Assembly: GCA_032191485.1 (NCBI GenBank)
Contig: JAVDOI010000010.1
Span: forward strand, 24,028,055 to 24,092,054
Reading direction: 5' to 3'
Source of the DNA: Leptoclinus maculatus
Lineage: Eukaryota > Chordata > Actinopteri > Perciformes > Stichaeidae
DNA: 64,000 bases
The first letter of the stretch is position 1. Each line of letters opens with the position of its first letter. The position numbers and the translations under genes are program-made. The notes beneath the pieces were generated by a model, which worked only from the letters and a program-made list of their open reading frames with translations, searched no databases and was not told the DNA's origin. Positions 20,195-32,309 of this stretch are shown in pieces.

Positions 20195-20660
20195 CCTGAA
20201 CAAAGTTTATAAAACTACATTATTGCCCATATTATTATGACCTCAGACTCCCATTGCCCACATGTGGTAGGTGTAGCAAAAGCCTTATCAGACAGAGTAG
20301 GGCCAGGCTTTCAGATACATTCAGATACGCAAGCCACTGCGGAAAAAGACAGCCACAGACGGCGCAACCTTTTTTATCCAGTAAAAAGGGACAGAGAAAT
20401 GCTCGGTATACTCAGTGTGTGTTACTCAAAAAAAAACTCATTATAAAGGACCCCTCTCAGAGGTGGACTACCTAACACACATGATGGAAAAGGGCATCAG
20501 AGCCGCACTCAGACAAGAAGTTACGGCAACGATAGGAATACCTCTGTTTGGGGATGGGGCATACGAGTATGACTCAGGAGTTGCCATCGAGGCCCTGAGA
20601 CGAGTATTGAATAAATACCTCGAACAAAGGATGGTGAATAGTGGTGGCTGGGAGTAGCAA
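20195..20660 (+). pseudogene. ERV frame fragments downstream of the DIRS element
   Basis: Three overlapping short frames (20237-20446, 20254-20475, 20415-20657) appear to be pieces of one decayed gene. The last contains a helix-like segment (MMEKGIRAALRQEVTATIGI) ending at a stop before 20660. No retroviral domain is recognised; gag or accessory origin are both possible. Confidence 0.35.
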
Positions 20661-20749
20661 ATATGATGCTTTAGTAAATGCAATGAACAGATCCCCGCCT
20701 AGGACCCCAGAGCCAGTGAACCTTCAGACTAAGAACCCAAAATCTGAAA

Positions 20750-21391
20750 TTGGGAAAAGCCACAAGTGATAGACTGTGCATGCTATTAGCTACAGTCATG
20801 CCCTGGGATGGCTGCCCTTTGGCACCCAGGATGGTGAGAGTGTTGTTAGACAGAATGCCACAGGAGAGCGAGTTAAAAGACCATTTAACCCAATCATACA
20901 GAGAGCATGAAAACCCCACCCACTCTCAGTCTGTACAGAGAACAGGTTATCAAACCGATCTCTCTGAGTCAGAGGACGAAGAAGGTTATAACGTCCCCCT
21001 GACCCCCAGAAATAGGCGACCTCAGACCCCCCACACTTCACCCCGGAGGAGAAATCGATCAGAATCACCGGGAAAAAGGAGGCTAGAAACCCCATTGCCA
21101 ATTCCCAGTGCCCAAAAACAGACGCGGAATGACGCGGAACAGACAGAAGATGCAACTCAGTATTTGCAGTTTCCTCTCTCGCACCCCCCCGCTCCAGCCC
21201 CAGCGAACAGGTCTCACAGAGCCATAACATGGGAGGGGCCCTTATCAGCACAAAATAGGATAAGCCGGCCAAAAAACTGCAGAAGCAAAGCTCAAACTTT
21301 GACACATTATGACCCACATGCATGGCCAGCAGGGCCGCCTGTGTGGCAGACAAATGAGGGAAGGCCTTTTACTTTGCAGATATGGGGCTGA
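20750..21391 (+). CDS. ERV-internal ORF of unknown function (213 aa)
   Basis: This is the longest clean frame between the DIRS element and the 3' LTR. After a short hydrophobic start it has an acidic cluster (LSESEDEEG), then a serine/proline/arginine-rich stretch (PRRRNRSESPGKRR) that could act as a nuclear localisation or nucleic-acid binding region, then a proline-rich tail. No membrane segment or zinc knuckle is visible. The composition would fit a retroviral accessory or regulatory protein, or a gag segment, but nothing identifies it. The methionine chosen is simply the first in frame. Confidence 0.4.
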   Translation: MGKATSDRLCMLLATVMPWDGCPLAPRMVRVLLDRMPQESELKDHLTQSYREHENPTHSQSVQRTGYQTDLSESEDEEGYNVPLTPRNRRPQTPHTSPRRRNRSESPGKRRLETPLPIPSAQKQTRNDAEQTEDATQYLQFPLSHPPAPAPANRSHRAITWEGPLSAQNRISRPKNCRSKAQTLTHYDPHAWPAGPPVWQTNEGRPFTLQIWG

Positions 21392-22689
21392 AGTGATTCC
21401 CCTACACGTAAAAAATTATGCGTGATTCACACATTTGGCTATGAGCAAGAAAAATTAGACCTGATGCTAAAATGCATAAACTCTGACATGCTCTGATATC
21501 CATGCAGAAGGATACACAGTGACAGGAGTAGCCTCAGCCCAGAGACTACACAGAACAACTTTTAGCAACTGTACTTGCATCCACAGTAGCCAGTTGAATA
21601 CCTGGGAAATGACAGAAATTAAACTGGTACCCAGGACAAGAAGAGAATAAGCTATGACCATGAAAAATGAGTCCTACTAAATCACATTATACCCGACCAT
21701 TACAGCAAATAATGACCCCAAAAAGAGTGCACCGATCCATAAACACAGACACAAACATGCAAATAGTGTGCGCTACAGTCAGCACCTCTCCAGACAGAGG
21801 GATTCAACTGGACTTTGTTTGTAACATATTCAGCAGCTCCCTTAGATATGACTCAAGGTCAGAGCCTGAACATATACACACAGGACGGTGTTCACTTAGA
21901 GCATTTTTTGTTGGTGCCAAATTACAGTTATTTTAAAACGAACCCTAAATAAGACCCATATCAAAGAAAACCAGTTGAAAACCATAACTTATGCGTTATG
22001 AAAAACATGTTATGATTATTTCAATCTTTAAAATATACCTGAGAAAACTTAGTATACTTAGATAATTTGCAGGTGTTTATTATACAGAGAAACCGGCCTT
22101 CTCATGCTGGACAGCAATCACTCTGTGGTTAATAATGCCAAATTTAGAAAATAACATAAACGCAAATATTTATCGAAAAATATCTACTAGTCCCAAATAC
22201 AATAATACAGAATTATATGTTCATAGTATTGGTCATTTTCTCAATAACTGCTCGAATCAGTCTGATAAACTGTCTCATTGTAGCTGTGACCTTGCAAACC
22301 TGAGCTGTAAGAATAGAAAACAGCTGAGTTTGCTTCAGGGAAGAGAAGGGAGGGCTGTTACACTCCCTTATGCCCTGTAAGCTCATAGGAGCATTTCTGC
22401 TCAATTATTCTTTAGATACATCACCAAAAAAGGGGTGAATAATATAAGAACAAAGAAAATAATATGTAAACTAGGTTTACAATTAATAAAGTTGTTAACA
22501 GCTTGTTTTATGGCCCATGCATTGGGAGAACCTATAATAACTATTTTACTTATGTCTATGTATGCAGAGTGATAGTCAAATAGACCTGTTATCAGCACTG
22601 GATTAAAGTAGGCCCGCACCAAGGCGGGAGGTAAATATCAAAACCAGAGCCCTTTAAAGGCCCAGTAGAATTCACTGCAGATTGGAAAG
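21392..22689 (+). other. ERV region with decayed frames
   Basis: Stops occur in every frame. Near 22440-22570 one frame gives a hydrophobic run (LLTACFMAHALGEPIITILL) that could be the trace of a transmembrane segment. A cysteine-bearing piece lies at about 22280-22330. Envelope origin is possible from position and composition only. Confidence 0.3.
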
Positions 22690-23234
22690 AGTTTTCCGCT
22701 GAGCTCAATTTGAATGCATCTATGAATTCCTGAACGAAGCAGAATTCGTCCAATTAATAAATAACTTAGACATAGAATCAAAATAATTTGATTCATATCT
22801 CCGGAATCCTTCTGATTCTGAGAAACCAGCAAACCCCCCTAAACCTGACCCAGTACCCACCAGAACCTGAACCAGAGCCTGAGCCCATGGAGCAGGCCCC
22901 AGAGAGACCGACTCCAGCTGAGACAACACCCGTCGCGCCAAGACGGCATCAGCAGGTTGAGGACGCAGAGCCAGCTTCAGCAGGACTGTTGCCTGAACCA
23001 CCTGTCGAACCCTCTTTCTGGCCTAAAGTGAGACTGCGGATGTGGGATCACCGCTGTGGACTGAGCTGGTGTGAAATGGTTGTGTTCAGCTGAGAAGGAC
23101 GACATCTGGAAACCATGTTCCTGGTTCAACCCAAAGGTCTGAGGTGCCGCAGAGCAGTTTGATAGATATACTCAAAGAGACTATTAAAAAAAAAAAATTT
23201 AACTCTGTAAGCGCTGATACTTTGATACTTTCAT
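22690..23234 (+). pseudogene. ERV 3' accessory-type ORF, broken
   Basis: Frames near 22735-23095 include a repeated Glu-Pro stretch (PEPEPEPEP), a proline-rich region and a tryptophan/cysteine-bearing tail, with breaks between them. The last readable piece ends just before the polypurine tract. Position next to the 3' LTR fits a regulatory or accessory gene; family unknown. Confidence 0.35.
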
Positions 23235-23242
23235 AAGGAGGG
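23235..23242 (+). promoter_or_regulatory. Polypurine tract
   Basis: AAGGAGGG lies directly before the TG of the 3' LTR, the expected plus-strand primer site. Confidence 0.75.
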
Positions 23243-24427
23243 TGTTGAAGGATCGTAGAAAATATGAAAGCATAAAATTATAACCATCACAACATATAGC
23301 CATCATAACCATCATAAAATATAAACTGTTTTATCTCATGATAAGTGTGATTTAACATAAACTGTTTTATTTCATATTAGATGTGATTCAACATAGAATG
23401 TTTTATTTCATGATAGAGGTGATAGAAACATATGAACTGCGTAGACGCTTTATGTAACATAGTCACTTTAGCCTTGAATAGTGCTTTGGTTCTACCAGGA
23501 CCAACCAGTTACAACCAGTTCCATTCTGTTGTTAACTCTGGTACAAGATGCTTCCTGTATGTGTGACGTATTTGTGATTAGGGGAGGTACTAGAATCAGA
23601 GTAGTATAAAACAAACAGAAGGGTTCTTATCTTTGGATCTTTTTTACCCATCTTTAGAGACGGGACAGACTTCTTTCTTAAAAAGTAGAAACCCCGGTTT
23701 AAAGGGAGAGACTTCCTTTAATAGACCCTTAGGGGTCTTGCCCCCTGAGCGGGAGTAGAACACCCTTCTGCTGTCCCATTCAGAGATAGGAGAGAAGACA
23801 GCATGAGAAAAAATGGAAAACACACAGCGAGAGCTGAGTGAGACCCTGAAAACAAGCAGGGTTGTCAGCATTAGTTTTAACAGAACTGAGAGTGTTTCAT
23901 TGAATTTAAATTGTTTTATGTGATTGCTTTGGAAAACCTTTAATAAAACTACAGCCTTACCATTTGTAAGTGACTGGACCCAAACTAAAGACTCTGGTCT
24001 TTTAGAACAGTTTGACCCTCTTCCCTGTCCACTACCCGTGTGATACTGAGGTGACGACCCACTCTACCAGAGGAACTTAAAGGTGAGTACCCTGGGTGAA
24101 GACTTTGCAGTGTTTGTCATATATGGTGAGACCTTTCATAATAGGCAATAGTAAAGTATAGACGATCTACATAACTATTCATACTGGGTGTTAGGGTTAC
24201 ATCCTACTGAGAGCGCCTAGGGCGTAGCCGTACAAGACTCAGGAAGACAATTAATTCAGAAAATCCTAACGATTCAGCTACGGGGTGAGATAAAAGACCT
24301 ATGGCATTGTTCTGATACCCCCGTGAGGAGACTAACTCACCCGGGAAGAACAACCCTAAGGAGTAACCACGTGTTAGGTGCGCACGCCTGTCCCGCTTTC
24401 CCCGGGGCGGGATCCGTTCACGCTACA
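23243..24427 (+). repeat. 3' LTR of the ERV
   Basis: The intact 1,185-bp LTR starts TGTTGAAGG and ends CGCTACA, with TATAAAA at 23605-23611 and AATAAA at 23942-23947. It lacks the LINE found in the 5' copy. Substitutions against the 5' LTR are sparse. Confidence 0.92.
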
Positions 24428-24431
24428 GTAG

Positions 24432-25670
24432 AAATGTGATTCCAGTTCAACTAAATGTGATGTGAAATATAAAGCAGTGACATATTGAACCAGAATCAGG
24501 TGATTGTTTGACTGAATATTTGACTGATATACTGAGCTACATCTTTTATTCTTATTGTTCTGACTGAAAGTTGACCTTCAGAAACACAAACAGCTTCAAC
24601 ACTTGACTACGAGGTTAAAGAGTGAAATGTGAGCTTTGATTCAGGTCCAGGTCAGATTAACAGGATCCTTTTTAAACAGAGACCACCAACGAGGACTGAA
24701 AGGAACCACAACAACAACAGTTAACATGAAACAAGTCATGTGTCATATGTGTTTGTACAATACAATTCTGTCAACATATGAATGAATTAATTCATGTAAA
24801 TATCTGACTCCATCTTTGTTCTGTTTCTTTGAGACTACTGTGTGAATTTGTTTCGTTAAGGCTTTTATTGTGGTGTTTCCTGTGTTTTATTCTGAAAGGA
24901 AAAAAGTGTAATACATGTGGTAAAAACTCCTCTTAGCGCCAGTTGAACAGGTAACAAGGTGTTTAAATTGGTTCATATCTTTGTAAAGATTGAGAGTTAA
25001 CTTTTACTAGACGTCAGTTAACCGGATGTGTTATCAAAGTAAACGTCACTTTGTAGTTCACGTCACACGTTAGCTTAACGGCTACAGGAAGTTCACCAGC
25101 TCACAGTTTAACATCAACCGCTCGGCTGATGTTAAACTGACATGACATACTCGACATACTATACTGTGACTTTATTCATGACATTTGTAGTCACACTTTT
25201 TGATTGTAAAACCGAATCTTAAAGAAAAAATTATCAATTAATAAAAATGACTTAATATAAAAAATACACAAACTATTTGTATATATTATTATGGTATGTA
25301 TTACATTTCTAAATATGTAACGAATCATTACTGATGACATAGTAACTTATATCTTGATCTAGACAGAGAGGCCGTATCACTGTATGTCCTCAGCTTTCAG
25401 TCAGTTTATAACACTTCAACCTCTCAACTGATCTGATTCAGAGTCCTTCATGACGGACAAAAGCACATCAATATTTACACCGTTACTGGTCTAGTTAGTT
25501 AGTTAATAAGTTATCCAGCCTCGCCACCATTCTTTACTTCTTAATCAGATGTTTGATTTGTTAATCTCTCAGAAATGGGGCAGACTGAAGTACGTTAACG
25601 ACCGACAGCAAAAATGAGGACAATGGATATTATATCTCTTTAATTATGAAACCTGTTGTTTTACACACAT
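24432..25670. other. Flank between ERV and HIT-like gene
   Basis: No exon or repeat boundary recognised. The part next to 25670 is probably 3' UTR of the minus-strand HIT-like gene. Confidence 0.5.
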
Positions 25671-25673
25671 CAT

Positions 25674-26245
25674 TTAAATCTGAGTGATTCTAACGTGCAG
25701 TTCCTTCAGACTTTCCAGGCTGGCTTCGGGCCCATCTTCTGAGGTCACATATCCAGGATACGTGGGGTAAAACGGGGGAGGGGGCGGTGGTTTAGTGGCT
25801 TCATCTCCGGCCCCTGATGACGACGGTAGAAGCAGCGGAATCAACTTAGCGTGAGCGTCGTCGATCTCAAAGCCCTCAAAGATAAGCCCCACCCCCGAGG
25901 CACCTAACCCCTCCTCCAGAAGCCTCGCCGCCTTCCGGGTCGCCAGCACCAGCCCCTCGTAGTCCTCTTTCTCTAGTCGGAATATATCCGAGGTCAAAGG
26001 TCGGCGTGGCACCAGCACGGTGAAGCCGGGCGAGTTGGGGAAAGGCATGAGAAAGGCCACGTGGGCGTCGTCCTCCCACACCCGCCACTGCTGCCGCTCC
26101 TCCCCGCGAACGATGAACACAGGGTGGTCCACCGGGGGGCGGTCTTGGAGGTGCAGAAGCCCGGGTCGTGGGCGTTGTGTTCCTCTTCTCCCGCCAGGTG
26201 GGGGCGCCACTCTGCACCCAGACCGTGGAGAGGGAGGACTCGGAT
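25674..26245 (-). CDS. HIT-like protein, terminal exon
   Basis: The minus-strand exon follows a good acceptor (TTTATTCCCACAG) and ends at a stop at 25674-25676. It contains a histidine-triad fold pattern: VFIVRGEE and VWEDDAHVAF strands, FTVLVPRRPLTSDIFRL, a helix (ATRKAARLLEEGLG) and GVGLIFEGFEIDDAHAKLIP. In canonical HIT hydrolases the last block is HxHxHxx; here only one histidine (HAKL) remains, so a nucleotide-hydrolase activity is doubtful. The first part of the exon (IRVLPLHGLGAEWRP) is in a different frame. The shift falls at or near the six-C run around 26133-26138 and could be a sequencing error or a lesion. Upstream exons were not found. Confidence 0.65.
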
Positions 26246-26289
26246 CTGTGGGAATAAAAACAATAAATAAATCAATAATATATATTATT

Positions 26290-26720
26290 TAGGAAACACC
26301 TATTTATTTTGTTCTGCACAACTATTGTGAAGTCCACAGATAAAATGTAAAGGAACAAAACATGAATTGCTCTCCAGAAGGATAGAGCAGACCTGCAGCG
26401 CTGTAACTAACGTTAAGTCTGAAAAATAAAACTTCTAAAACTTTCCACTAAATGTCTGTTTGAGTTCATAGAGGAAGATTTTAGAGAAGATCTTAAGTAT
26501 CAAACACGACCTTTCATTATTAAAGACTACTTGATTACTCTGTCGAATTTTGTTTAGCTAAGCAACCAATCTACTTCCTGTTTACACCGTCACCATCATG
26601 CCCAGTGTACGTGAAGAGTCACGTGATATTCGTTTTCAGGCGTTTTAATCTGGACGGAGATCATTTCTAAACGATGCTGAAACGCCGTGTGGACGGAGAT
26701 CGTTTTAGTTTTATAATGAA
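26290..26720. repeat. Dispersed element, copy shared with 56340-56900
   Basis: Long identical blocks (TTTTGTTCTGCACAACTATT, AAACTTCTAAAACTTTCCAC, CCCAGTGTACGTGAAGAGTC and more) occur in the same order at 56340-56900, inside the LRR intron. It is probably a short non-autonomous DNA transposon. In this copy the right end is replaced by hAT transposase sequence at about 26715. Confidence 0.8.
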
Positions 26721-26958
26721 GTTCAACTCCCTTAAACTGGATGAGTTTCATGCTTCACTAAGCGAAGTTAAGTTTCCAAACATCAGGAGGATGGCACAGA
26801 GGATGCGGGTGTTGTTTGGCTCTGCCTACGTGTGTGAGCAGACGTTCAGCGTGATGAACATACACAGATCCCAGTTAACTGATGAACACCTCAGATCTGT
26901 CCTGAGAATCGCCACAACCAAACTGACACCAAACGTTGATGCACTGGCTAAAGGGTGA
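26674..26958 (+). pseudogene. hAT transposase C-terminal (dimerisation) domain
   Basis: The frame ends with the typical hAT C-terminal block: FPNIRRMAQRMRVLFGSAYV, CEQTFSVMN, RSQLTDEHLRSVLRIATT. The wording matches the Charlie-like transposase family that also gave rise to GTF2IRD2. The first 20 or so residues come from the neighbouring repeat. The right end of the element, ending TTTGCCCACCCCTG at 27102, matches the common hAT terminus CAGGGGTGGGCAAA in reverse. This is a 3' fragment only. Confidence 0.8.
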
Positions 26959-27102
26959 CCAACAACACTGTTCCCACTGAAATTAAATGTAAGTTTTCTT
27001 TACTTTTTAGGTCATGGCTTTTACTTGTAATTTATATTAGTTCACACAAACAAATTTTAAAACTCAATGTGGCCCCTAAGCCAAAATGTTTGCCCACCCC
27101 TG
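26959..27102. mobile_element. hAT 3' terminus
   Basis: Non-coding tail after the transposase stop, ending with the inverted-terminal sequence TTTGCCCACCCCTG. Confidence 0.75.
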
Positions 27103-28070
27103 TTTTATACTGTACTAATACACAGAGTATGTAGTAGTACACATCTTCTCACCGTATGAACTGTGTGTGAACATGAACCAGAAGCAGGACGACAGAGGAA
27201 GCTGCTCAGACTGTGGACGACCGATAGCTGATAAAATGGCCGACTTTGCACTGGAGACTCAAGGTTGGGAACATCACTTAGCTTTATTCACCAATATTCA
27301 AAAGAAAACAATGAGAATGTATTTAGTTATTGGTTCGTCTTCCAAATTATCATTACGTTTTTTTTAATGACAGCAGTCAATATAACAACTGAACAATTAT
27401 TTGAACTGTACATTGAACTAAACATCGGAACATTTCTTTTTATGACAATTATCCACAATGTGTGCAGCTTTTGTCACTGCAGTGTATCTCTCTGGGCTTC
27501 TGGAAGAACATTTCCAGAGCCTCTTGATGTGGGAAGTCAGAAACGTCTGAACCATTTATCGAGATCCACGTGTGACAAGTTGGAAAATATGCACTTTTTT
27601 AAAGAAAATGGTAATTTCATGGTCTGTTGTGTTACAATCTGTGATGTGGTTAAGGAGATCATTCATAGATAACATGACGATTTACTGAAACCACGAGTTA
27701 AAATTCATCACATGAATACGTGGTTGAAATAATAAGATTGTGTTTTTCTTGCATCGTTTGCTTTGTTCTGTATTGTGTAGTTTGAGATAAGTAGTGTTAA
27801 ACTGGGGGTACATCTCAAGTCTCTTAATTGCATCCCCGTTTCCCTCACTTGGCTCCTTTCCTTGCGTCTTAGTCCCTCCCACCAGGGATGCAAGGAGGAA
27901 ACCATGCGAGGAGAGAGGAAACGAGGAAATATGTTTTAAGAGACATGAGACATCCTTTCCTCAGTTGCGTCAAGTGAAGCGACTGTTTCTGATGACGGAG
28001 GATCAGCTGATCACAGCTGGATCAGCTGTCAGTCGGCTTTAACAGCTGGAGAGACTTTTGATGAGTTTGT
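27103..28070. other. No supportable gene
   Basis: Short frames only. A segment near 27800-27935 (GGGATGCAAGGAGGAAACC and neighbours) has the look of a fish MITE end, possibly paired with 31560-31690 (GCGAGGAGCGAGGAAAC), which would place the AT array inside one element. Confidence 0.4.
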
Positions 28071-30977
28071 GTCTGTTCACATGATCACTGTACTTAATAA
28101 TAGTAACTAATAATACTAATAACTAATAAAGACACAGTTATCATCACTGTACTTAATAATAGTAACTAATAATACTAATAACTAATAAAGACACACAGTT
28201 ATCATCACTGTACTTAATAATAGTAACTAATAATACTAATAACTAATAAAGACACAGTTATCATCACTGTACTTAATAATAGTAACTAATAATACTAATA
28301 ACTAATAAAGACACAGTTATCATCACTGTACTTAATAATAGTAACTAATAATACTAATAACTAATAAAGACACACAGTAATCATCACTGTACTTAATAAT
28401 AGTAACTAATAATACTAATAACTAATAAAGACACAGTAATCATCACTGTACTTAATAATAGTAACTAATAATACTAATAACTAATAAAGACACATTTATC
28501 ATCACTGTACTTAATAATAGTATCTAATAATACTAATAACTAATAAAGACACACAGTTATCATCACTGTACTTAATAATAACTAATAATACTAATAACTA
28601 ATAAAGACAGTTATCATCACTGTACTTAATAATAGTATCTAATAATACTAATAACTAATAAAGACACACAGTTATCATCACTGTACTTAATAATAGTGAC
28701 TAATAATACGAATAACTAATAAAGACAGTTATCATCACTGTACTTAATAATAGTAACTAATAATACTAATAACTAATAAAGACACACAGTTATCATCACT
28801 GTACTTAATAATAGTAACTAATAATACTAATAACTAATAAAGACACAGTTATCATCACTGTACTTAATAATAGTAACTAATAATACTAATAACTAATAAA
28901 GACACTCAGTTATCATTACTGTACTTAATAATAGTAACTAATAATACTAATAACTAATAAAGACACACAGTTATCATTACTGTACTTAATAATAGTATCT
29001 AATAATACTAATAACTAATAAAGACACTCAGTTATCATCACTGTACTTAATAATAGTAACTAATAATACTAATAACTAATAAAGACACACAGTTATCATC
29101 ACTGTACTTAATAATAGTAACTAATAATACTAATAACTAATAAAGACACACAGTTATCATCACTGTACTTAATAATAGTATCTAATAATACTAATAACTA
29201 ATAAAGACACACAGTTATCATCACTGTACTTAATAATAGTAACTAATAATACTAATAACTAATAAAGACACACAGTTATCATTACTGTACTTAATAATAG
29301 TAACTAATAATACTAATAACTAATAAAGACACACAGTTATCATTACTGTACTTAATAATAGTAACTAATAATACTAATAACTAATAAAGACACACAGTTA
29401 TCATCACTGTACTTAATAATAGTAACTAATAATACTAATAACTAATAAAGACACAGTTATCATCACTGTACTTAATAATAGTAACTAATAATACTAATAA
29501 CTAATAAAGACACAGTTATCATCACTGTACTTAATAATAGTATCTAATAATACTAATAACTAATAAAGACAGTTATCATCACTGTACTTAATAATAGTAA
29601 CTAATAATACTAATAACTAATAAAGACACACAGTTATCATCACTGTACTTAATAATAGTATCTAATAATACTAATAACTAATAAAGACACACAGTTATCA
29701 TCACTGTACTTAATAATAGTATCTAATAATACTAATAACTAATAAAGACACACAGTTATCATCACTGTACTTAATAATAGTAACTAATAATACTAATAAC
29801 TAATAAAGACACACAGTTATCATCACTGTACTTAATAATAGTAACTAATAATACTAATAACTAATAAAGACACTCAGTTATCATCACTGTACTTAATAAT
29901 AGTATCTAATAATACTAATAACTAATAAAGACAGTTATCATCACTGTACTTAATAATAGTAACTAATAATACTAATAACTAATAAAGACACAGTTATCAT
30001 CACTGTACTTAATAATAGTATCTAATAATACTAATAACTAATAAAGACACGCAGTTATCATCACTGTACTTAATAATAGTATCTAATAATACTAATAACT
30101 AATAAAGACACACAGTTATCATTACTGTACTTAATAATAGTAACTTATAATACTAATAACTAATAAAGACACACAGTAATCATCACTGTACTTAATAATA
30201 GTAACTAATAATACTAATAACTAATAAAGACACACAGTTATCATTACTGTACTTAATAATAGTAACTAATAATACTAATAACTAATAAAGACACTCAGTT
30301 ATCATCACTGTACTTAATAATAGTAACTAATAATACTAATAACTAATAAAGACACACAGTTATCATCACTGTACTTGATAATAGTAACTAATAATACTAA
30401 TAACTAATAAAGACACAGTTATCATCACTGTACTTAATAATAGTAACTAATAATACTAATAACTAATAAAGACACACAGTTATCATCACTGTACTTAATA
30501 ATAGTAACTAATAATACTAATAACTAATAAAGACACACAGTTATCATCACTGTACTTAATAATAATAACTAATAATACTAATAACTAATAAAGACACACA
30601 GTTATCATCACTGTACTTAATAATAGTAACTAATAATACTAATAACTAATAAAGACACAGTTATCATCACTGTACTTAATAATAGTATCTAATAATACTA
30701 ATAACTAATAAAGACACTCAGTTATCATCACTCTACTTAATAATAGTAACTAATAATACTAATAACTAATAAAGACACACAGTTATCATCACTGTACTTA
30801 ATAATAGTATCTAATAATACTAATAACTAATAAAGACACACAGTTATCATCACTGTACTTAATAATAATAACTAATAATACTAATAACTAATAAAGACAC
30901 AGTAATCATCACTGTACTGATTAATAGTAACTAATAATACTAATAACTAATAAAGACACACAGTTATCATCACTGTA
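28071..30977. repeat. AT-rich minisatellite, about 48 units of 57-61 bp
   Basis: The unit contains CACTGTACTTAATAATAGTA, then CTAATAATACTAATAACTAA, then TAAAGACACACAGTTATCAT. Length variation comes mainly from ACAC/ACTC/AC differences after AAAGAC. Copies are nearly identical over 2.9 kb, indicating recent expansion or homogenisation. Confidence 0.97.
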
Positions 30978-31689
30978 GAGGTGTTTCTCTCTGTAGTCTG
31001 TTAACAAACTGTGTTCTGTTTATGAGATCAGGATCGATTTCTACCGGCGGAATGTGATCGTCTTATTGATGAATTATTTGCGTCTGTACGTTTTTAAATT
31101 GTGACTGTGACGTCATTATTAAATAACCCAGAATATGATTATTGTTTCTCTTAAATGATAAAACTCATCAAACACTCAGGAATGATCAGCCTCACGTGAC
31201 TGAATGAAATGATGATCAATGATGTAAAAAGCTCTCTCTCACTTTAATTGTTTCATAATAAAGTTATTGAGGGAAACATCAGATCATGAAAACACAAATC
31301 TTTATAATAAATGAAGAAAGTTGTTTGTGGTCCTTTTGTTGTTCAGACTACAATGAACATATATTTAAACCAGACGGTGAATCAGAAAACTAATCAAATA
31401 TAAACTAGAGTTTAATCTGATCTGTCTTCACTCTGGTGTTAAACTCAGTCAGTCAGTCCGATCAGCGTCCAATCACATCACAGATCAACAATGAGGGGGC
31501 GTGTCGGCCGTTAAAACACTTCCTGAAGTCTGTTCTCGTGGTTCCTCGCTCATGGCTCCTCGGAGGTCCCTCCTCCATCCTCCATCCTCGATCCTCAGAG
31601 CTACATTAGAGCTTTGGGACGGCCGTCAATATGGCGCAGAACAACTTCCGGTTCAAGCGAGGAGCGAGGAGCGAGGAAACGACAATTAA
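30978..31689. other. No supportable gene
   Basis: Flank of the AT array. The frames near 31501-31689 fall in probable MITE sequence. Confidence 0.5.
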
Positions 31690-31924
31690 GGGCCTTTCTC
31701 AATACCCAAGTTCACAAGTACGGACTTGTGAACTTTTGGAGTACAAGTACAGAGAACACAGTATGGACAATTGGAACAGCAGCGTACTTCATGACATCAC
31801 CACCTCAGCTGGTCTTGCTAATGAGTTTAATCCGTTTTTTTACTGTAAAGTATTTTTACAATCAAACTAAATATGACAACCCTGCTTTTTGCAGTTCTAG
31901 GCGGGTAACATGAGCGCTGAGCCC

Positions 31925-32309
31925 CCGGTGCTGGTTTACTGCCGGTGTTACGTCCCTACTGGTTTTCAAACCTACTGGTTTCCCTTCCGTGCGCAGCAGC
32001 TGTTTTCTGCCTCTGACGCCAGATTCGTCAAACATTCACAAACATATTGCTGGAGATCTATAAACCACATCTCATATCCATGGCGCGGATTACAATTGTA
32101 TAAGTGAGCACTACATCACAGCCACGTATGAAGAAATGCATTGAAGAAAATATATTTATGGAAAGATCGCAACAACCTGGATTCGAACTCTATTGAGCAA
32201 AATAGTAATAATTCCAAAGACGGTCACGCTACGTGATCCGTGACACTTAAACCAGGTTCCAGGAAACGTTTTGGTTTCGGGTGAACTGAAACAACTGGTT
32301 ACCTTGGGC
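31925..32309 (+). repeat. Left arm of a 0.4-kb inverted repeat
   Basis: Starting near CGGTGTTACGTCCCTACTGG and ending ACCTTGGGCGT, this arm is repeated in reverse at 34034-34465 with only minor differences. The two arms frame a 1.7-kb centre. Confidence 0.88.

Larger units (their letters stand above)
10356..24427 (+). mobile_element. Endogenous retrovirus, internally rearranged
   Basis: Paired LTRs (10356-12149 and 23243-24427) begin TGTTGAAGG and end CGCTACA. They are flanked by a 4-bp duplication GTAG (10352-10355 and 24428-24431). A primer site directly follows the 5' LTR and a polypurine tract directly precedes the 3' LTR. The internal region is abnormal: I find no gag, protease or reverse transcriptase. 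It holds a broken integrase, a 19-bp tandem array, a reverse-orientation DIRS-type element, and decayed frames that may represent accessory or envelope sequence. The tRNA-Lys1,2-type primer site is shared with foamy and some other retroviruses, but I cannot assign a genus. The element is defective. Confidence 0.9.

Noticed and set aside
23644..23871. 75-codon minus-strand frame (and its twin at 11314-11592)
   Set aside because: Both copies fall in the LTR R-U5 region and are antisense chance frames.
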